A stretch of DNA of 64,000 nt from Mesostigma viride (Eukaryota > Streptophyta > Mesostigmatophyceae > Mesostigmatales > Mesostigmataceae), in NCBI GenBank assembly GCA_009746045.1, contig RPFO01001237.1:1-64000 (forward strand), written 5' to 3'. Below the pieces are notes generated by a model that searched no databases, was not told where the DNA came from, and saw nothing but the letters and a program-made list of their open reading frames with translations. Made by a program: the position numbers and the translations under genes. This document shows, one piece after another, positions 8,535-18,134 of this stretch. Position 1 is the first letter of the stretch; each line of letters starts with the position of its first letter.

Positions 8535-9524
8535 TCATGCACTTCTAATCATCTTTGCCCGCATCTGGGTCTCCCTGTGCTCATCCATGAGCCTCTTGTT
8601 GGACGCAACAATGGACGCGTCCCTTCTGCCGGTCACAGTAGCGTAGTAGCCCATCTGGCGGAGTCCAGGGCCGATGGAGTCGCGAATCTGGACGGCGCAG
8701 GTGACCGGGTCGTGGCCGGCGCTCACCTTCTCCTTCATCTCCTCGTTGAAAAATATGGTAAGCCCGGACATCTTGTCGGAGAAGGTGTCACGGGTCTTCT
8801 GGCTGGGCTTCGTGAGCCCTTGCGCCTTGCGGTACGCCGCGGTGGTCGCGAAACCGGTGACCAGCTGGTTGGCGATGTCGTTCACGGCGGCATAGTCGCT
8901 CCTCTTGGCGTCCTTATTGGCATCGTGGACACTCCTCATGCAGTTCTTGGTGGTCTCGCAGGAACGTACGCGGGGTTCCTGGGCGAGAGCGGCGTCGCGG
9001 GCATCCGCGCGGGCGTATATTTCGTCCGCCAGGGACCTGTCACCGTCCAAGTACCTTTCGATGAAGTCAGCCATCTGCTGGCGGAAGGAGTTGGCGCGGC
9101 GCCCAGGGAGCACCATTACGATCTGGACAAGCACATTCCTGGTCGCCACAGGGGTTGCCCGCTGCCCCTTACCAGGAAAAGTGAACTCCGGACAACTTGT
9201 CCGGAGTTCCGAATGCTCCTTCTCAAGCCTCGCCCAGTATCTAAGCGCACTGTTCTTGGAGTCACTGGCGAACGTCCCATTCTCGTCCATGAAGCAAATC
9301 ACCCTCACGAGGTCGATGATCGACGCGAGGCCGTCGGGCGTGACGCGGATCTTGCCCGCGAAGATGTCCGCCCCGCTCGGCCCGTCGGCGCGCACCGGGG
9401 CGAGGTACGACTGCAGCGCGCTCCTGGGGGGCTTGGGCGCCTCCGCGGCGTCCGCTGCGCCACTCGTTTCGGGGGCGGGGGTGTCCGCGCCGTCCGCGCG
9501 CGTCTCGGGCGTGGCTGTGGCCAT
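8535..9524 (-). CDS. MSV199/BRO-type protein, intact paralogue
   Basis: Intact 329-aa frame from ATG 9524. An Ala/Pro-rich leader (1-35) is followed by SALQSYLAPVRADG, IFAGKIRVTPDGLASIIDL and the MSV199-like core (about 60-170: CPEFTFPGKGQRATPVATRN, LVQIVMVLPGRRANSFRQQM, FIERYLDGDRSLADEI). The C-terminal half (about 185-329: VRSCETTKNCMRSVHDANKD, DIANQLVTGFATTAAYRKAQ) is shared with the 1357-2209 gene. Such proteins are thought to bind DNA and are often multi-copy and recombinogenic. It serves as the reference for four broken copies in this window. Confidence 0.75.
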   Translation of the reverse strand: MATATPETRADGADTPAPETSGAADAAEAPKPPRSALQSYLAPVRADGPSGADIFAGKIRVTPDGLASIIDLVRVICFMDENGTFASDSKNSALRYWARLEKEHSELRTSCPEFTFPGKGQRATPVATRNVLVQIVMVLPGRRANSFRQQMADFIERYLDGDRSLADEIYARADARDAALAQEPRVRSCETTKNCMRSVHDANKDAKRSDYAAVNDIANQLVTGFATTAAYRKAQGLTKPSQKTRDTFSDKMSGLTIFFNEEMKEKVSAGHDPVTCAVQIRDSIGPGLRQMGYYATVTGRRDASIVASNKRLMDEHRETQMRAKMIRSA

Positions 9525-9564
9525 GTCGTGGATGGGGGGCGGAGGGCGTCTCGGTATTTATGGA

Positions 9565-12500
9565 TTACGCGGGGGGTGTGGCGGGAGTGCCCCACTTTTC
9601 CGAGAGGTAGATGCGGATCTGTTCGAGCTCGGCCGCGGTCTTGGCGGTGCTGTAGATCAGGATCTCGCCGGTCCATCCGTCCCAGTTACGAGTGCTCCAA
9701 TCTATATCTGCGCCCACACACAGCCTTCCGCTCACCTGTTCGAGAGTACCGACGTACGCCCCACCATCTTTACCGTCAAATCTGGTAATGGACGTTTTTG
9801 GCGTGCTTCCTAGGTCGCACGACAGCGCCAGCACGTGCGCCCGGCCGTCGTAAAACTCGGCATTTGTGCAGATCGGTTGAGTGGCCCCGTTCATACCCAA
9901 AATCGCATAAAACTTGTAATCGTCGCAGTTGTTGCAGATGCCCAGTCCGTAATCACTTTGAGCACCGACAACGAGCCCTTTTGTGGAAATTCCCGAATTT
10001 CTAGGATAAACATTCGGGGTGTCGGATTTCGTGACGACGATCATGGTGTTTTGCGGGCGACCCCAGAACCCGCCACTCTGAAGCCCGTTACGCGAATTGT
10101 AATCGTACCGAAGAGATCGCTTAAAGTTTAAGCTGGTGTTGTCGATGGTCGGCGCGTTGGTGGTGCCGCAAAGTAAGTGCTGGGTCCCCTTCTTGTCTTT
10201 CATGCCCCTTACTGAAGTCGTGGCGAGCGTGGTAAAATTGGTGTCGCTGTACAGCGTCGACGAGTCCGTGGGATCGTACCACGCGTACAGGGACGAGTCG
10301 GTGGCGGGGTTGTATGGCGTATAGGTGAACGATAGCGAGTTCGAAGCCGAGTTGCCGGTCCCGAACACCGCGTCTGTCACGGCCCCTGCGCCGACGCTGA
10401 AGGACGTGGCGGCATTGGCCGTCGTCGCCGTCACGTTGAACGTGTACGACGCCCCGCTGCCGACCAAATTGGAGGCGGTCCCGTTTGTCACCGTGATGTC
10501 GCCCAACGCGAAACCGGTCACCGCTCGACTGAAAGTCGCCGTCGCGGATATGAAACTCCAGGCGGAAGTGGACCCCGCGGACGTTGACAGCGTGACGGTG
10601 GGCTGAGGGGCATACGTGAATGACAGCGTGTTGGAAGCCACGTTGGCGTTCCCTGAAGCGTCCACGGTGCCGGCGCCCACGCTGACGGACGTGGAGGAGT
10701 AGGCGGTCGTGGGCGTCACCTGGAAGGCGTACGACGCCCCGCTGCCGGTCAGGTTGGCGGCGGTCCCGTTGGTCACGGTGATGTCGCCCAACGCGAACCC
10801 CGTGACCGACGTGCTGAACGTGGCCGTCACGTCCACGGGGCTGGTGGTGGGCGTCGAGCCCGCGGTCGTTGTGAGAGTCACCGTCGGAGGCGGCGAGTAC
10901 GTGAAGGACAGGGTGGAGGAGGCCGTGTTGCCTACCGCGGCTCCGAGCGCGGTGTCGTAGGCGGCGTTCGCGCCCACGGCCACCGTCGTGGCTTGGTAGG
11001 CGGTCAGCGCGGTCACGTCGAACGTGTAAGCGTTGCTCAGGAACGGGCCGGCCAGATTAGAGGCCGTCGCGTTGGTGAGGGCGATGTCGCCCAACTCGAA
11101 CCCGGTGACGGCGGCGCTGAACGCGGCCGTCACCTGGACCGGGTTGCCGGTCGGCGTCGAGCTGGCCGTGGTCAGGGTGACGGTGGGCCGCGGCGGCGTG
11201 TAGGTGAACGTCAGCTGGTTCGCGACGATGTTGAGCTTCCCGGACGTCGTCTGGGCCGCGTTGGCAGCCACATCTACGGTCGTGGGCGTGAAGGGGGTGG
11301 TGGGCGTGACCGTGATCGTGTACGTGGTTCCGCTGCCCGAGAAAGCCGTGACGGACCCGTTGGTCACCGCGACGTCCCCGGACGTGAAGTCCGCGACGGA
11401 TTCGGAGAAGGTGGCGGTCACGGAGACGGGGCTGGTCGTCGGGGTCGCGGTGGAAGTGGTCAGGCCGACCGTGAGAAGGACGGTCTGGGGCGTCGCCCAC
11501 TTGTTCACGAGGTACCCGCGGATCAGCTCCAACTCGGCGGAGGTCTTGGCGGTGTTGTAGATGAGGATCTCGCCGATCCACCCGTCGAAGGCGCGGACCG
11601 CGTTAGTCGTATCGCCGCCAACTGCGAGATTGCCGGTGAACGTTACGGGATCTGACCCGCCAGCCGCGGCTGCGGTACGCCCGTCGAATCCGGTTGTGAA
11701 AGTGTTCAATACCGTGTCGATCGAAAGCGCGAGGACGTGCTGCGTGTTGTCGAATAAACCAGGTCTTGATGCCATCGTGACGTATATCTGGGTTGACGAA
11801 GGACCCGTTGTCGCGGCTATGACTTCACGCGCCGTCACCTGGTACACGAATCGATTCGACCTCGCGGTACTCCCAATCATGTAGCCTCTGATGACGTCCG
11901 TGGAACCGGGGTTGTTGGTGTCGGGGTACGTAGCAGTTATCAGCTGTTTGGCGACTATCACCATGCACGACTGGGTCCCGATAGATCCCCAGAAGGTGGA
12001 GGACGAGGTCAGAAGTCCCGAGCGGCTGTTGATGAAGCGGAGGGACGTCTTCCCGTTGAGCTCGGTGGTGTCCAGTGTGGGCGTCTTCGCGGAATTGGAC
12101 TGGGACACGTGATACCCCGATGCTAGGTTCTTCTTGTCGTTCATCCGCAGCACGTTCCCTCCCGCGGTGCTCTGGACGGCGGTGCCCCCCGTGTCGCTGT
12201 ACAGTGTGGTGCCGTCCGACGGGTCGTACCACGCGTACAAAGCGGTGTCTAAGGAGGGGTCGTACGAGTAGGTGAAGCTGAGGGTCGCGGCCGCCGTGTT
12301 GCCGAACCCCGACAAGGTGTCCGTCGCGACGTTGGCGCCCACGTTCACGGTCGTCGCGTTGTCGGCCATGGTGGGGGTGACGTTGAACGTGTAGGTGGCG
12401 GCGTCGACGGCGACGAAGTCGGAGACGCTCGCGTTGGTCACGGCGACGTCGCCCACCACGAATCCGGTGACCGGGCGGGTGAAGGTGGCCGTCACGGGCC

Positions 12501-14121
12501 TGGCGACGGGGTTGGGCGTCCGGGGAGTCAGGCTCGTAGTGGAGAGGGTCACCGCGGGCAGGGGGGCGTACGTGAATATCACGGGGTTCGCCGCGGTGTT
12601 GCCGTCCCCGAGCGAGTCCACGGCGGCGCCGGCGCCCACGCTCACGGTGGTCGGAGAGTAGGGGGTAATATCCTTGAGCGCGATGGTGTAGGTCGTGCCG
12701 CTGCCGGTCACGGTGTCGACGGTCCCGTTGGTCACGGAGACGTCGCCGATCGCGAACCCGGTGACGGTCTTGGAGAAGGTGGCCGTCACGGCGGGGCTGC
12801 TGGCCAGGTACGACGCGGCGGCCGTCAGGGTGAGCGAGGGAGGGGTGGACATGACCACGACGTGTTCGTACGCTTGACTGTACGCGCCCGAGGATCCCTT
12901 GGCGACGACGTAGACGTGGTAGGTGGCGGAGGGGGTCAGCCCCGAGAACATTAGGGGGGTGGAACTCACGGTCCCGTTACTAGTGCGGTTGACCGCCGCG
13001 GATGCCACCAACTGGGACGCGGCCACGCCCGACCTGGTGTAGATCTCGGCGGCGGTGGCGGAGGCCTTGGAGGCGCTGTACACGCGACACAGGACCGCCC
13101 AGTTGTTCCCCCCCGACATGGCGAGGGAGTGGGTAACGGTGATCGTGGTCGCGGTGGCCGTCGGAGCGGGCACGGATCCGGAGAACGTCTGCGCGTTGAA
13201 AGTGGCGCTCAGGTTCCTGAGATGCACGGTGGCGTAGGTGTTCGTGTCCGCCTGCGCGACCGGGGAGGAGAGCGTGATCCTGAGGGATACGCGGTAGGCC
13301 GATCCGGCGTTCATGGTAATCCTGCCAACGCCGGCCCATGTCAGGGACTTCTTCCAGCTCCACTGCCCGTCGGCGAAGGATCCGTTGACGCTCACGGCCT
13401 CGTTGGATGCCAGGTCCACCTCGCGGACCACCTCGTCATTGTATAGGCCCGTCCCGACCGCGGTGTCGTGCACGCGCACCTTGACGCTGATCAGGTTGCC
13501 GCCCCCGCCGCTGCCGATCTGCAGACCGCGGAGGAAGAGGGTCAAGCCGTCGATCAACGCGCTTTGGGCGTGGGGAAACGCGTTGATGACCGCGACGGAT
13601 TGGCCGGAGGGCGGGGAACCGAAGGAGGCGTACCGAAAGGCGGGCGTCTGGGTCTCGGCCCACGGGACGACAGCGGTGAACACTCGACTCCGACGCGCGT
13701 ACTCCGTTTGCGATATAGTGTACGGCCCCCACTTGGAAGTTGCGTAATACCACAACGCGTCCGGTTGGGTGTTGTTGTAATAGTTGGCATCTTTCTCGGT
13801 GTCCGTCACCAACGCGTGGTCGAGGCCCTGCGTGAAGGCGTGCTGGCGAGAGGGCATGTACGATTTGGGGACGAGACTCGCGGTGGCCGCGTTGGCGTAA
13901 TCCGCGTCGGCGGGTAAGTGCACGCTGTTTACGAACAGGTCGGAGGAGAGCTTGACGTCGCCGTCAAGCACCATCCCGTCCTGGGATATACTCAACAAGT
14001 CAGCGTCCATCGGCATTTTACGAACGACTAGCACTCCGTTGTTCTGAGTAATGATCCACGCGGCGGGTGCCGATCCCGTCACGTGGATAGAGCAGACTTT
14101 CAACACGGACGTGTGGTGCAT
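9565..14121 (-). CDS. Giant fibre/adhesin: bacterial Ig-like repeats with two lectin-like modules
   Basis: Intact 1518-aa frame. Residues 1-320 are unique; about 320-430 look FN3-like (SGLTPSATYHVYVVAKG). Six Ig-like repeats of about 90 aa follow the pattern VTATFS..VTGF.LGDI.VTNGT and GN.AS..LSFTY: two at about 430-625 and four at about 865-1240. Two concanavalin/LamG-like modules lie at about 630-860 and 1245-1510. Both open with LYAWYDP(S/T)D and end GEILIY(N/S)TAKT(S/A)AELE. Such repeats are typical of bacterial adhesins. As a viral protein this is most likely a surface fibre for glycan or host binding. There is no obvious signal peptide. The last module ends near the stop, so the N-terminus may anchor to the capsid. 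Confidence 0.8.
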   Translation of the reverse strand: MHHTSVLKVCSIHVTGSAPAAWIITQNNGVLVVRKMPMDADLLSISQDGMVLDGDVKLSSDLFVNSVHLPADADYANAATASLVPKSYMPSRQHAFTQGLDHALVTDTEKDANYYNNTQPDALWYYATSKWGPYTISQTEYARRSRVFTAVVPWAETQTPAFRYASFGSPPSGQSVAVINAFPHAQSALIDGLTLFLRGLQIGSGGGGNLISVKVRVHDTAVGTGLYNDEVVREVDLASNEAVSVNGSFADGQWSWKKSLTWAGVGRITMNAGSAYRVSLRITLSSPVAQADTNTYATVHLRNLSATFNAQTFSGSVPAPTATATTITVTHSLAMSGGNNWAVLCRVYSASKASATAAEIYTRSGVAASQLVASAAVNRTSNGTVSSTPLMFSGLTPSATYHVYVVAKGSSGAYSQAYEHVVVMSTPPSLTLTAAASYLASSPAVTATFSKTVTGFAIGDVSVTNGTVDTVTGSGTTYTIALKDITPYSPTTVSVGAGAAVDSLGDGNTAANPVIFTYAPLPAVTLSTTSLTPRTPNPVARPVTATFTRPVTGFVVGDVAVTNASVSDFVAVDAATYTFNVTPTMADNATTVNVGANVATDTLSGFGNTAAATLSFTYSYDPSLDTALYAWYDPSDGTTLYSDTGGTAVQSTAGGNVLRMNDKKNLASGYHVSQSNSAKTPTLDTTELNGKTSLRFINSRSGLLTSSSTFWGSIGTQSCMVIVAKQLITATYPDTNNPGSTDVIRGYMIGSTARSNRFVYQVTAREVIAATTGPSSTQIYVTMASRPGLFDNTQHVLALSIDTVLNTFTTGFDGRTAAAAGGSDPVTFTGNLAVGGDTTNAVRAFDGWIGEILIYNTAKTSAELELIRGYLVNKWATPQTVLLTVGLTTSTATPTTSPVSVTATFSESVADFTSGDVAVTNGSVTAFSGSGTTYTITVTPTTPFTPTTVDVAANAAQTTSGKLNIVANQLTFTYTPPRPTVTLTTASSTPTGNPVQVTAAFSAAVTGFELGDIALTNATASNLAGPFLSNAYTFDVTALTAYQATTVAVGANAAYDTALGAAVGNTASSTLSFTYSPPPTVTLTTTAGSTPTTSPVDVTATFSTSVTGFALGDITVTNGTAANLTGSGASYAFQVTPTTAYSSTSVSVGAGTVDASGNANVASNTLSFTYAPQPTVTLSTSAGSTSAWSFISATATFSRAVTGFALGDITVTNGTASNLVGSGASYTFNVTATTANAATSFSVGAGAVTDAVFGTGNSASNSLSFTYTPYNPATDSSLYAWYDPTDSSTLYSDTNFTTLATTSVRGMKDKKGTQHLLCGTTNAPTIDNTSLNFKRSLRYDYNSRNGLQSGGFWGRPQNTMIVVTKSDTPNVYPRNSGISTKGLVVGAQSDYGLGICNNCDDYKFYAILGMNGATQPICTNAEFYDGRAHVLALSCDLGSTPKTSITRFDGKDGGAYVGTLEQVSGRLCVGADIDWSTRNWDGWTGEILIYSTAKTAAELEQIRIYLSEKWGTPATPPA

Positions 14122-14154
14122 CTGGATGTTTATTCATTAATACAACGGATATTA

Positions 14155-14990
14155 TTAGTTCTCCAGTCGCGCCACGGACAACTGAGCGGACACGGCGATA
14201 CCCGTGCCCGTGTAGTCCGACAATTGAAGATATATGACATCGGCGGCACTGACTGTGAAAGGGGTCACGCTCTTCTTAACCCAGGCGCCCCTCGCCGACC
14301 CCTGAGGCCCCAACACGTCCACCTGGGGCATGTCGCCGGTAGAGAGCGTCGCCAGGGTGGTGCCGTCAAACTTTTTCACCAGCACCGTGAAGGCGTGGGT
14401 GGCGGCGTTGGGGAGGTTGAAGGCGCTCACACACAGCGTATCAACGTCGATGGTGTAGGGCAGAGAGGGCGCAAACGGGATCCCCGCTCCCGTAACCATA
14501 TAGACAGGGGTTCCCGACATGTTCCCGTTGTAATGGAACACCTCGGTCCAGTAGGCCGTCTTTAGCGTCTTGTTCGTCCAGACGGTGCCATTCCACGCGA
14601 GGATCTGACCGCCGGCGGGCGTGCCCGTGTACTCCACATCCGTGGCGTCGTTCAGACTGGCCGGGGCGATGGCCACCTGGTCCGCGTACGCCTTGGTGAC
14701 CGCATCGTTGTCGCCGGAGGGGGCGGCCCCCAACACGACCTTCCGGTGACGAGGAGGTCGCCCGCGACCTGCATGTCGTCGTTCATCAGCCAGTAGGGGC
14801 TGACGGATGGCGCCTTGGGCCCCTGGTCGTCCTCCCTGTACATCATCGCGTCCTGGGTCGCGCCGTCCGCCTTCCGGAACCGCATGGACAACTCGTCATC
14901 GTGCGTCCTTATCTCGAAGTCCCCGATGTCTCCTCCGTCGCTCTGGATCACCACCGAGGAGGTGCGCACCGTTCCGGTGAGCTGGACCAT
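14155..14990 (-). pseudogene. Tail-fibre-like structural protein, one frameshift
   Basis: ATG 14990 starts MVQLTGTVRTSSVVIQSDGG and continues through YWLMNDDMQVAGDLLVTGR. The frame then changes near 14740 to VVLGAAPSGDNDAVTKAYAD and PAGGQILAWNGTVWTNKTL, running to the stop at 14155. 'GDNDAVTKAYAD' and 'GQILAWNGTVW' are phrases found in phage and giant-virus fibre proteins that carry trimeric beta-structured shafts. The two frames are clearly one gene. It lies in the same orientation between two other fibre-like genes with gaps of under 35 bp, which suggests a late structural block. Confidence 0.65.
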
Positions 14991-15018
14991 TTCCTTATCC
15001 TATCACGGGTAGATATTT

Positions 15019-16701
15019 TCAGTTCAGGGTCCGCATGATGACGTCCGCGGCGGCGTCCGCGATCGAGCCCATGTCGTTCGACCCCGTCACGGTACACGGC
15101 GCGGGGTCGTGGAATACGCGACTGGTGGAGTTGGAGCCGCGCACCTTCACGACCTCGAGGCTCTCGTCGTCGGCGATGCGGAAGCCGTACGTGACGGTCT
15201 TGGGCTCCGCGTACATCTCCCGCCACCCGTACAGCAAGGTGTTGGCATCCGTGACAGCCACCCCGTCGATGATTCGCAGGTCGTCGAACCCGATGGACCC
15301 CCCGCTGGCACCGTGGAGCAGCGACAGTGTCTGGCTTCCCGTCAGCGTGACGGTCTGCGGCGACACCGCCTGCGCCCCGTTGACGTAGACGCTGGCCGAG
15401 GTGCCAGCGATGACCAGGGCCGCCACGAGCGGGTCCGCTCCGACCACCGCGGTGCTCGATACCGACCCGCCGCTGTGTTTGAGCGCGACGTGCCCGTTGT
15501 TGAGCAGAACGATGCCGACGTCCCCGCTGAAAATGATGTCCTGTTCCCCGCTCACCGCCGACATGTCCGTTTGGGGAATCACCTTCACGACGACGGTGTA
15601 CGTCGCGGCGAGGGTCAGGTTGTCGACGGACGCGGTCCCGCTCACGATCAACATCCCGTTGTTCCAGGTGATGCCGCTCAGCAGATCGAAAGACCTGGCC
15701 CCGACGTTGCCGACGTCGGACCCGCCGGTGAACTCCCACCGGTAGGTGTCCGCCCCGCTCGCGAGCTGGGAGAGCAGCACCTCGGTACCCGGCGCTTTCC
15801 TATTAGCCTGCGCGATGGTGCGAGATATCATGAACTGGCCGCCCTCGAGGTGCCAGTACGACCCGGTGTACCCCCCCTTGTCCTGGTTGGTCTCAGCCGT
15901 CCCCATGTTCCATGTGAGGGCTCGCGGGCCGTACGCGGCGTTGCCGGCCACGAGGAGGCCGGCGCCGTCGCCCTTCACGTTATCGACGGCGCCGTCCGCG
16001 AGAGTGATGGTCTTGTCGTCCACTTGCAGGTTGGTGGTCATGGTGTCGACGCTGTTCAGCACCCCGTCCACCTGCAGCTCGCCCACGATCCGGACCACGC
16101 CGCTCCCTGAGGTGATCTGCAGGTCGGTGTCGACGGGCGTGGTGATAACTCCCGTGTGCAAGTACAGGTCTTTGTCGACGCGGACGTCCACGGCCGCGTC
16201 TAGATGCAACGAATCCGCGTTGCCGGTCAGCGTGTCCGCAAAAACGGCGACGTTGCATACTTGGACGATGCCCGTCTGGGACGACAGAGTGAGCGCCCCC
16301 GTGGTGGTGTTCACGGCGCCGTCCGCGAAGGTGACGTTCTCCACCCGCACGGCGTTGTCGGGGGCCGTGAGGGAGAGCGGGCCCGTGACGCTGCTGATTG
16401 TACTGCCGGATACCGTGACGTCCCCCACTCGCACGTTCGTCTCCCCGTCGATCGTCAACGTCCCGGGGGCGCTGATGGTGCTGTTTTGGAACGTGAAGCT
16501 CCCGAGGTCCACGGACGTGTCGTTCACGGAGAGGGTGCCCACTACCTGGACGTTCCCTACGGTGGGCTGTAGAATGATGTTGGTGCCGGTGAGCGTGAGG
16601 TCCTTGTTGGTGGCGCTGGCTTCCGTGTCCCCCGCCACCTCGTTGGCGACGATGCGCTTCACCTTGGTGGTCCCCAGGTTCTCGCACAAGTAGGTCGTCA
16701 T
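15019..16701 (-). CDS. Repetitive beta-structured virion protein with lectin-like C-terminus
   Basis: Intact 560-aa frame from ATG 16701. The N-terminal 230 residues repeat short beta phrases (GTLTIDGETNVRVGDVTVSG, TTGALTLSSQTGIVQVCNV, GSGVVRIVGELQVDGVL), like the shafts of fibre proteins. The C-terminal 300 residues resemble a LamG/concanavalin fold (WHLEGGQFMISRTIAQANRK, GEQDIIFSGDVGIVLLNNGH, SIGFDDLRIIDG). ATACTAG lies about 15 bp upstream of the ATG, as in several other genes here. Role in attachment is inferred from architecture. Confidence 0.65.
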   Translation of the reverse strand: MTTYLCENLGTTKVKRIVANEVAGDTEASATNKDLTLTGTNIILQPTVGNVQVVGTLSVNDTSVDLGSFTFQNSTISAPGTLTIDGETNVRVGDVTVSGSTISSVTGPLSLTAPDNAVRVENVTFADGAVNTTTGALTLSSQTGIVQVCNVAVFADTLTGNADSLHLDAAVDVRVDKDLYLHTGVITTPVDTDLQITSGSGVVRIVGELQVDGVLNSVDTMTTNLQVDDKTITLADGAVDNVKGDGAGLLVAGNAAYGPRALTWNMGTAETNQDKGGYTGSYWHLEGGQFMISRTIAQANRKAPGTEVLLSQLASGADTYRWEFTGGSDVGNVGARSFDLLSGITWNNGMLIVSGTASVDNLTLAATYTVVVKVIPQTDMSAVSGEQDIIFSGDVGIVLLNNGHVALKHSGGSVSSTAVVGADPLVAALVIAGTSASVYVNGAQAVSPQTVTLTGSQTLSLLHGASGGSIGFDDLRIIDGVAVTDANTLLYGWREMYAEPKTVTYGFRIADDESLEVVKVRGSNSTSRVFHDPAPCTVTGSNDMGSIADAAADVIMRTLN

Positions 16702-16744
16702 GGCGGCTGCTAGTCATACTAGTGCGAGGAAAAAAAGGGGCCGT

Positions 16745-17337
16745 TTATACCACACTCACGTTCTGCGTGGTCACGGAGCAGGTGCAGATGGGCGCGTTCC
16801 TCTCGAGCGCCATGTAGGGCGCCTGCACACGCGGCACGTGGGGTATGCGTGCCCGGCCACGGGGGCATTCTCTTCGGCGCACAGGATCTCGATCCACGTC
16901 GCCTTTGGGACCCGCGACATGGCGATGACCTCGTTCCTGCACGTGTGGACCACCTTGGTGGGCGTCTTTCCATCGTCGAGCGTCTTAATCATGAGCGCGC
17001 TCCCGTGGATCGGCTCCCCCAGTATCTGTGTGGCGAGACGGTTGTGCTTGCGCGGCTCCGACCCACCCACGTACACGCCTACGGCCTTGCCCCACGTCTC
17101 CTTGCGCCTCGGACGGACGATGTCCATCAACTTGGGGGGGGCTTTGCCACCCAACAGCTTCCACACCTCGTGGTAGGAGAAGTCGGGGGGGAACCTGACG
17201 ATCATGGCGGCGTTTCCGAACTCGGGGTCGACCAGTATGGCATTGGGGACATCCTCCTCGGCGGCCGCGGCTCCGTGCCCGTGGTTTGTGGCCCACTGTT
17301 CCATGTGCGACCAGAGCGCGCTCCCGAAAATATCCAT
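16745..17337 (-). pseudogene. Conserved-looking unknown protein with C-terminal Cys cluster, one frameshift
   Basis: ATG 17337 starts MDIFGSALWSHMEQWATNHG. The body contains AAMIVRFPPDFSYHEVWKLL, PPKLMDIVRPRRKETWGKAV and VVHTCRNEVIAMSRVPKATW. Near 16850 the frame must change to give YPTCRVCRRPYMALERN then APICTCSV before the stop at 16745. This places a CxxC pair and a CTC pair in a possible zinc site. I do not recognise the family. It is divergent from the 17364 gene with 26 bp between ATGs, so they share a control region. Confidence 0.5.
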
Positions 17338-17363
17338 GTGTGCTATCTAGTGAGGGTGGCGAA

Positions 17364-18056
17364 ATGAACCGCAGCAGGGGCGTGATCACCGCCGACCGAG
17401 CCTACAACATGTCTCGAGAATCCGCGCGGGGTAGCCGCATCACGGAGGACCGCATCATGCACACCGTGGAGACGGTGATCGAGTCGAGCGCGCGCCAGGG
17501 GCGGCAGTTCGCCTTCTACACGGTGCCGCTGTACCAGTTCGGGCTGCCCATCTACAAGGCCTCGGAGGTGGTGAAGCACGTCGGACGGCGGCTGACCCAT
17601 CGCGGGTTCCGCGTCAAGCAGGTGGGGGAGAACATGGTGTACATCGAGTGGGGGCCGAATGGGGGGGAGAGCAAACCCAAGGCCCCGCCCCCCGCCAACG
17701 GAACCAAGGGGGGACGAACGCGAGGGATTCGATACGCCGCCTGGCGCTCACCCTGCAACGGACCCGCGAGCGGTGTGGATCAGCCACAAGATGAGCAGGC
17801 CGAGGAGCGCGTCGCTCACGACGGCTTCCAGGTCGCAGTCCGCGACGTGGGGCAAGCCCAGTGCCGCGAAGACGGCGCGCGCGTGCTGGGCCAGCATGCC
17901 GCCTCGTCCGTACGTCACGGGACTGGGCTGTTGCGCGCCGCGGAACGGCCTGACCCCCGCCCACGCGGTGGACTGTTGTGGCGAGGCGAACGACCAGCTG
18001 GGATGGGCGAGTCTGAGGGATGTCATGAGTGCGCTTATTACTATTGTGGCGATTAA
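17364..18056 (+). CDS. Small NCLDV conserved protein (DUF5759-like), uncertain tail
   Basis: ATG 17364 starts MNRSRGVITADRAYNMSRES. The core is RQFAFYTVPLYQFGLPIYKA, EVVKHVGRRLTHRGFRVKQV, NMVYIEWGP. The order 'tyrosine-valine-proline, G.P.Y, then a GF.V strand and an I.W end' matches a short giant-virus family that I recall as DUF5759, of unknown function. The open frame runs to 18056, but after about 17710 (a G run) it overlaps a better minus-strand gene. A shift to a frame ending RRLALTLQRTRERCGSATR near 17790 is more plausible. Confidence 0.5.
   Translation: MNRSRGVITADRAYNMSRESARGSRITEDRIMHTVETVIESSARQGRQFAFYTVPLYQFGLPIYKASEVVKHVGRRLTHRGFRVKQVGENMVYIEWGPNGGESKPKAPPPANGTKGGRTRGIRYAAWRSPCNGPASGVDQPQDEQAEERVAHDGFQVAVRDVGQAQCREDGARVLGQHAASSVRHGTGLLRAAERPDPRPRGGLLWRGERPAGMGESEGCHECAYYYCGD
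17748..18026 (-). CDS. 92-aa protein with C-terminal membrane helix
   Basis: ATG 18026 starts MTSLRLAHPSWSFASPQQST. The tail is a hydrophobic helix (SDALLGLLILWLIHTA) near the C-terminus, so this may be a tail-anchored virion or host-membrane protein. It is convergent with the 17364 gene, overlapping its uncertain 3' extension. No family recognised. Confidence 0.4.
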   Translation of the reverse strand: MTSLRLAHPSWSFASPQQSTAWAGVRPFRGAQQPSPVTYGRGGMLAQHARAVFAALGLPHVADCDLEAVVSDALLGLLILWLIHTARGSVAG

Positions 18057-18134
18057 ATATCCGCGGCGTCTCAGTTGTACCGTCGGTCACTCAGGCTATC
18101 CGTCACACTCTCCCCGGTCCAATACGTCGCCTGA

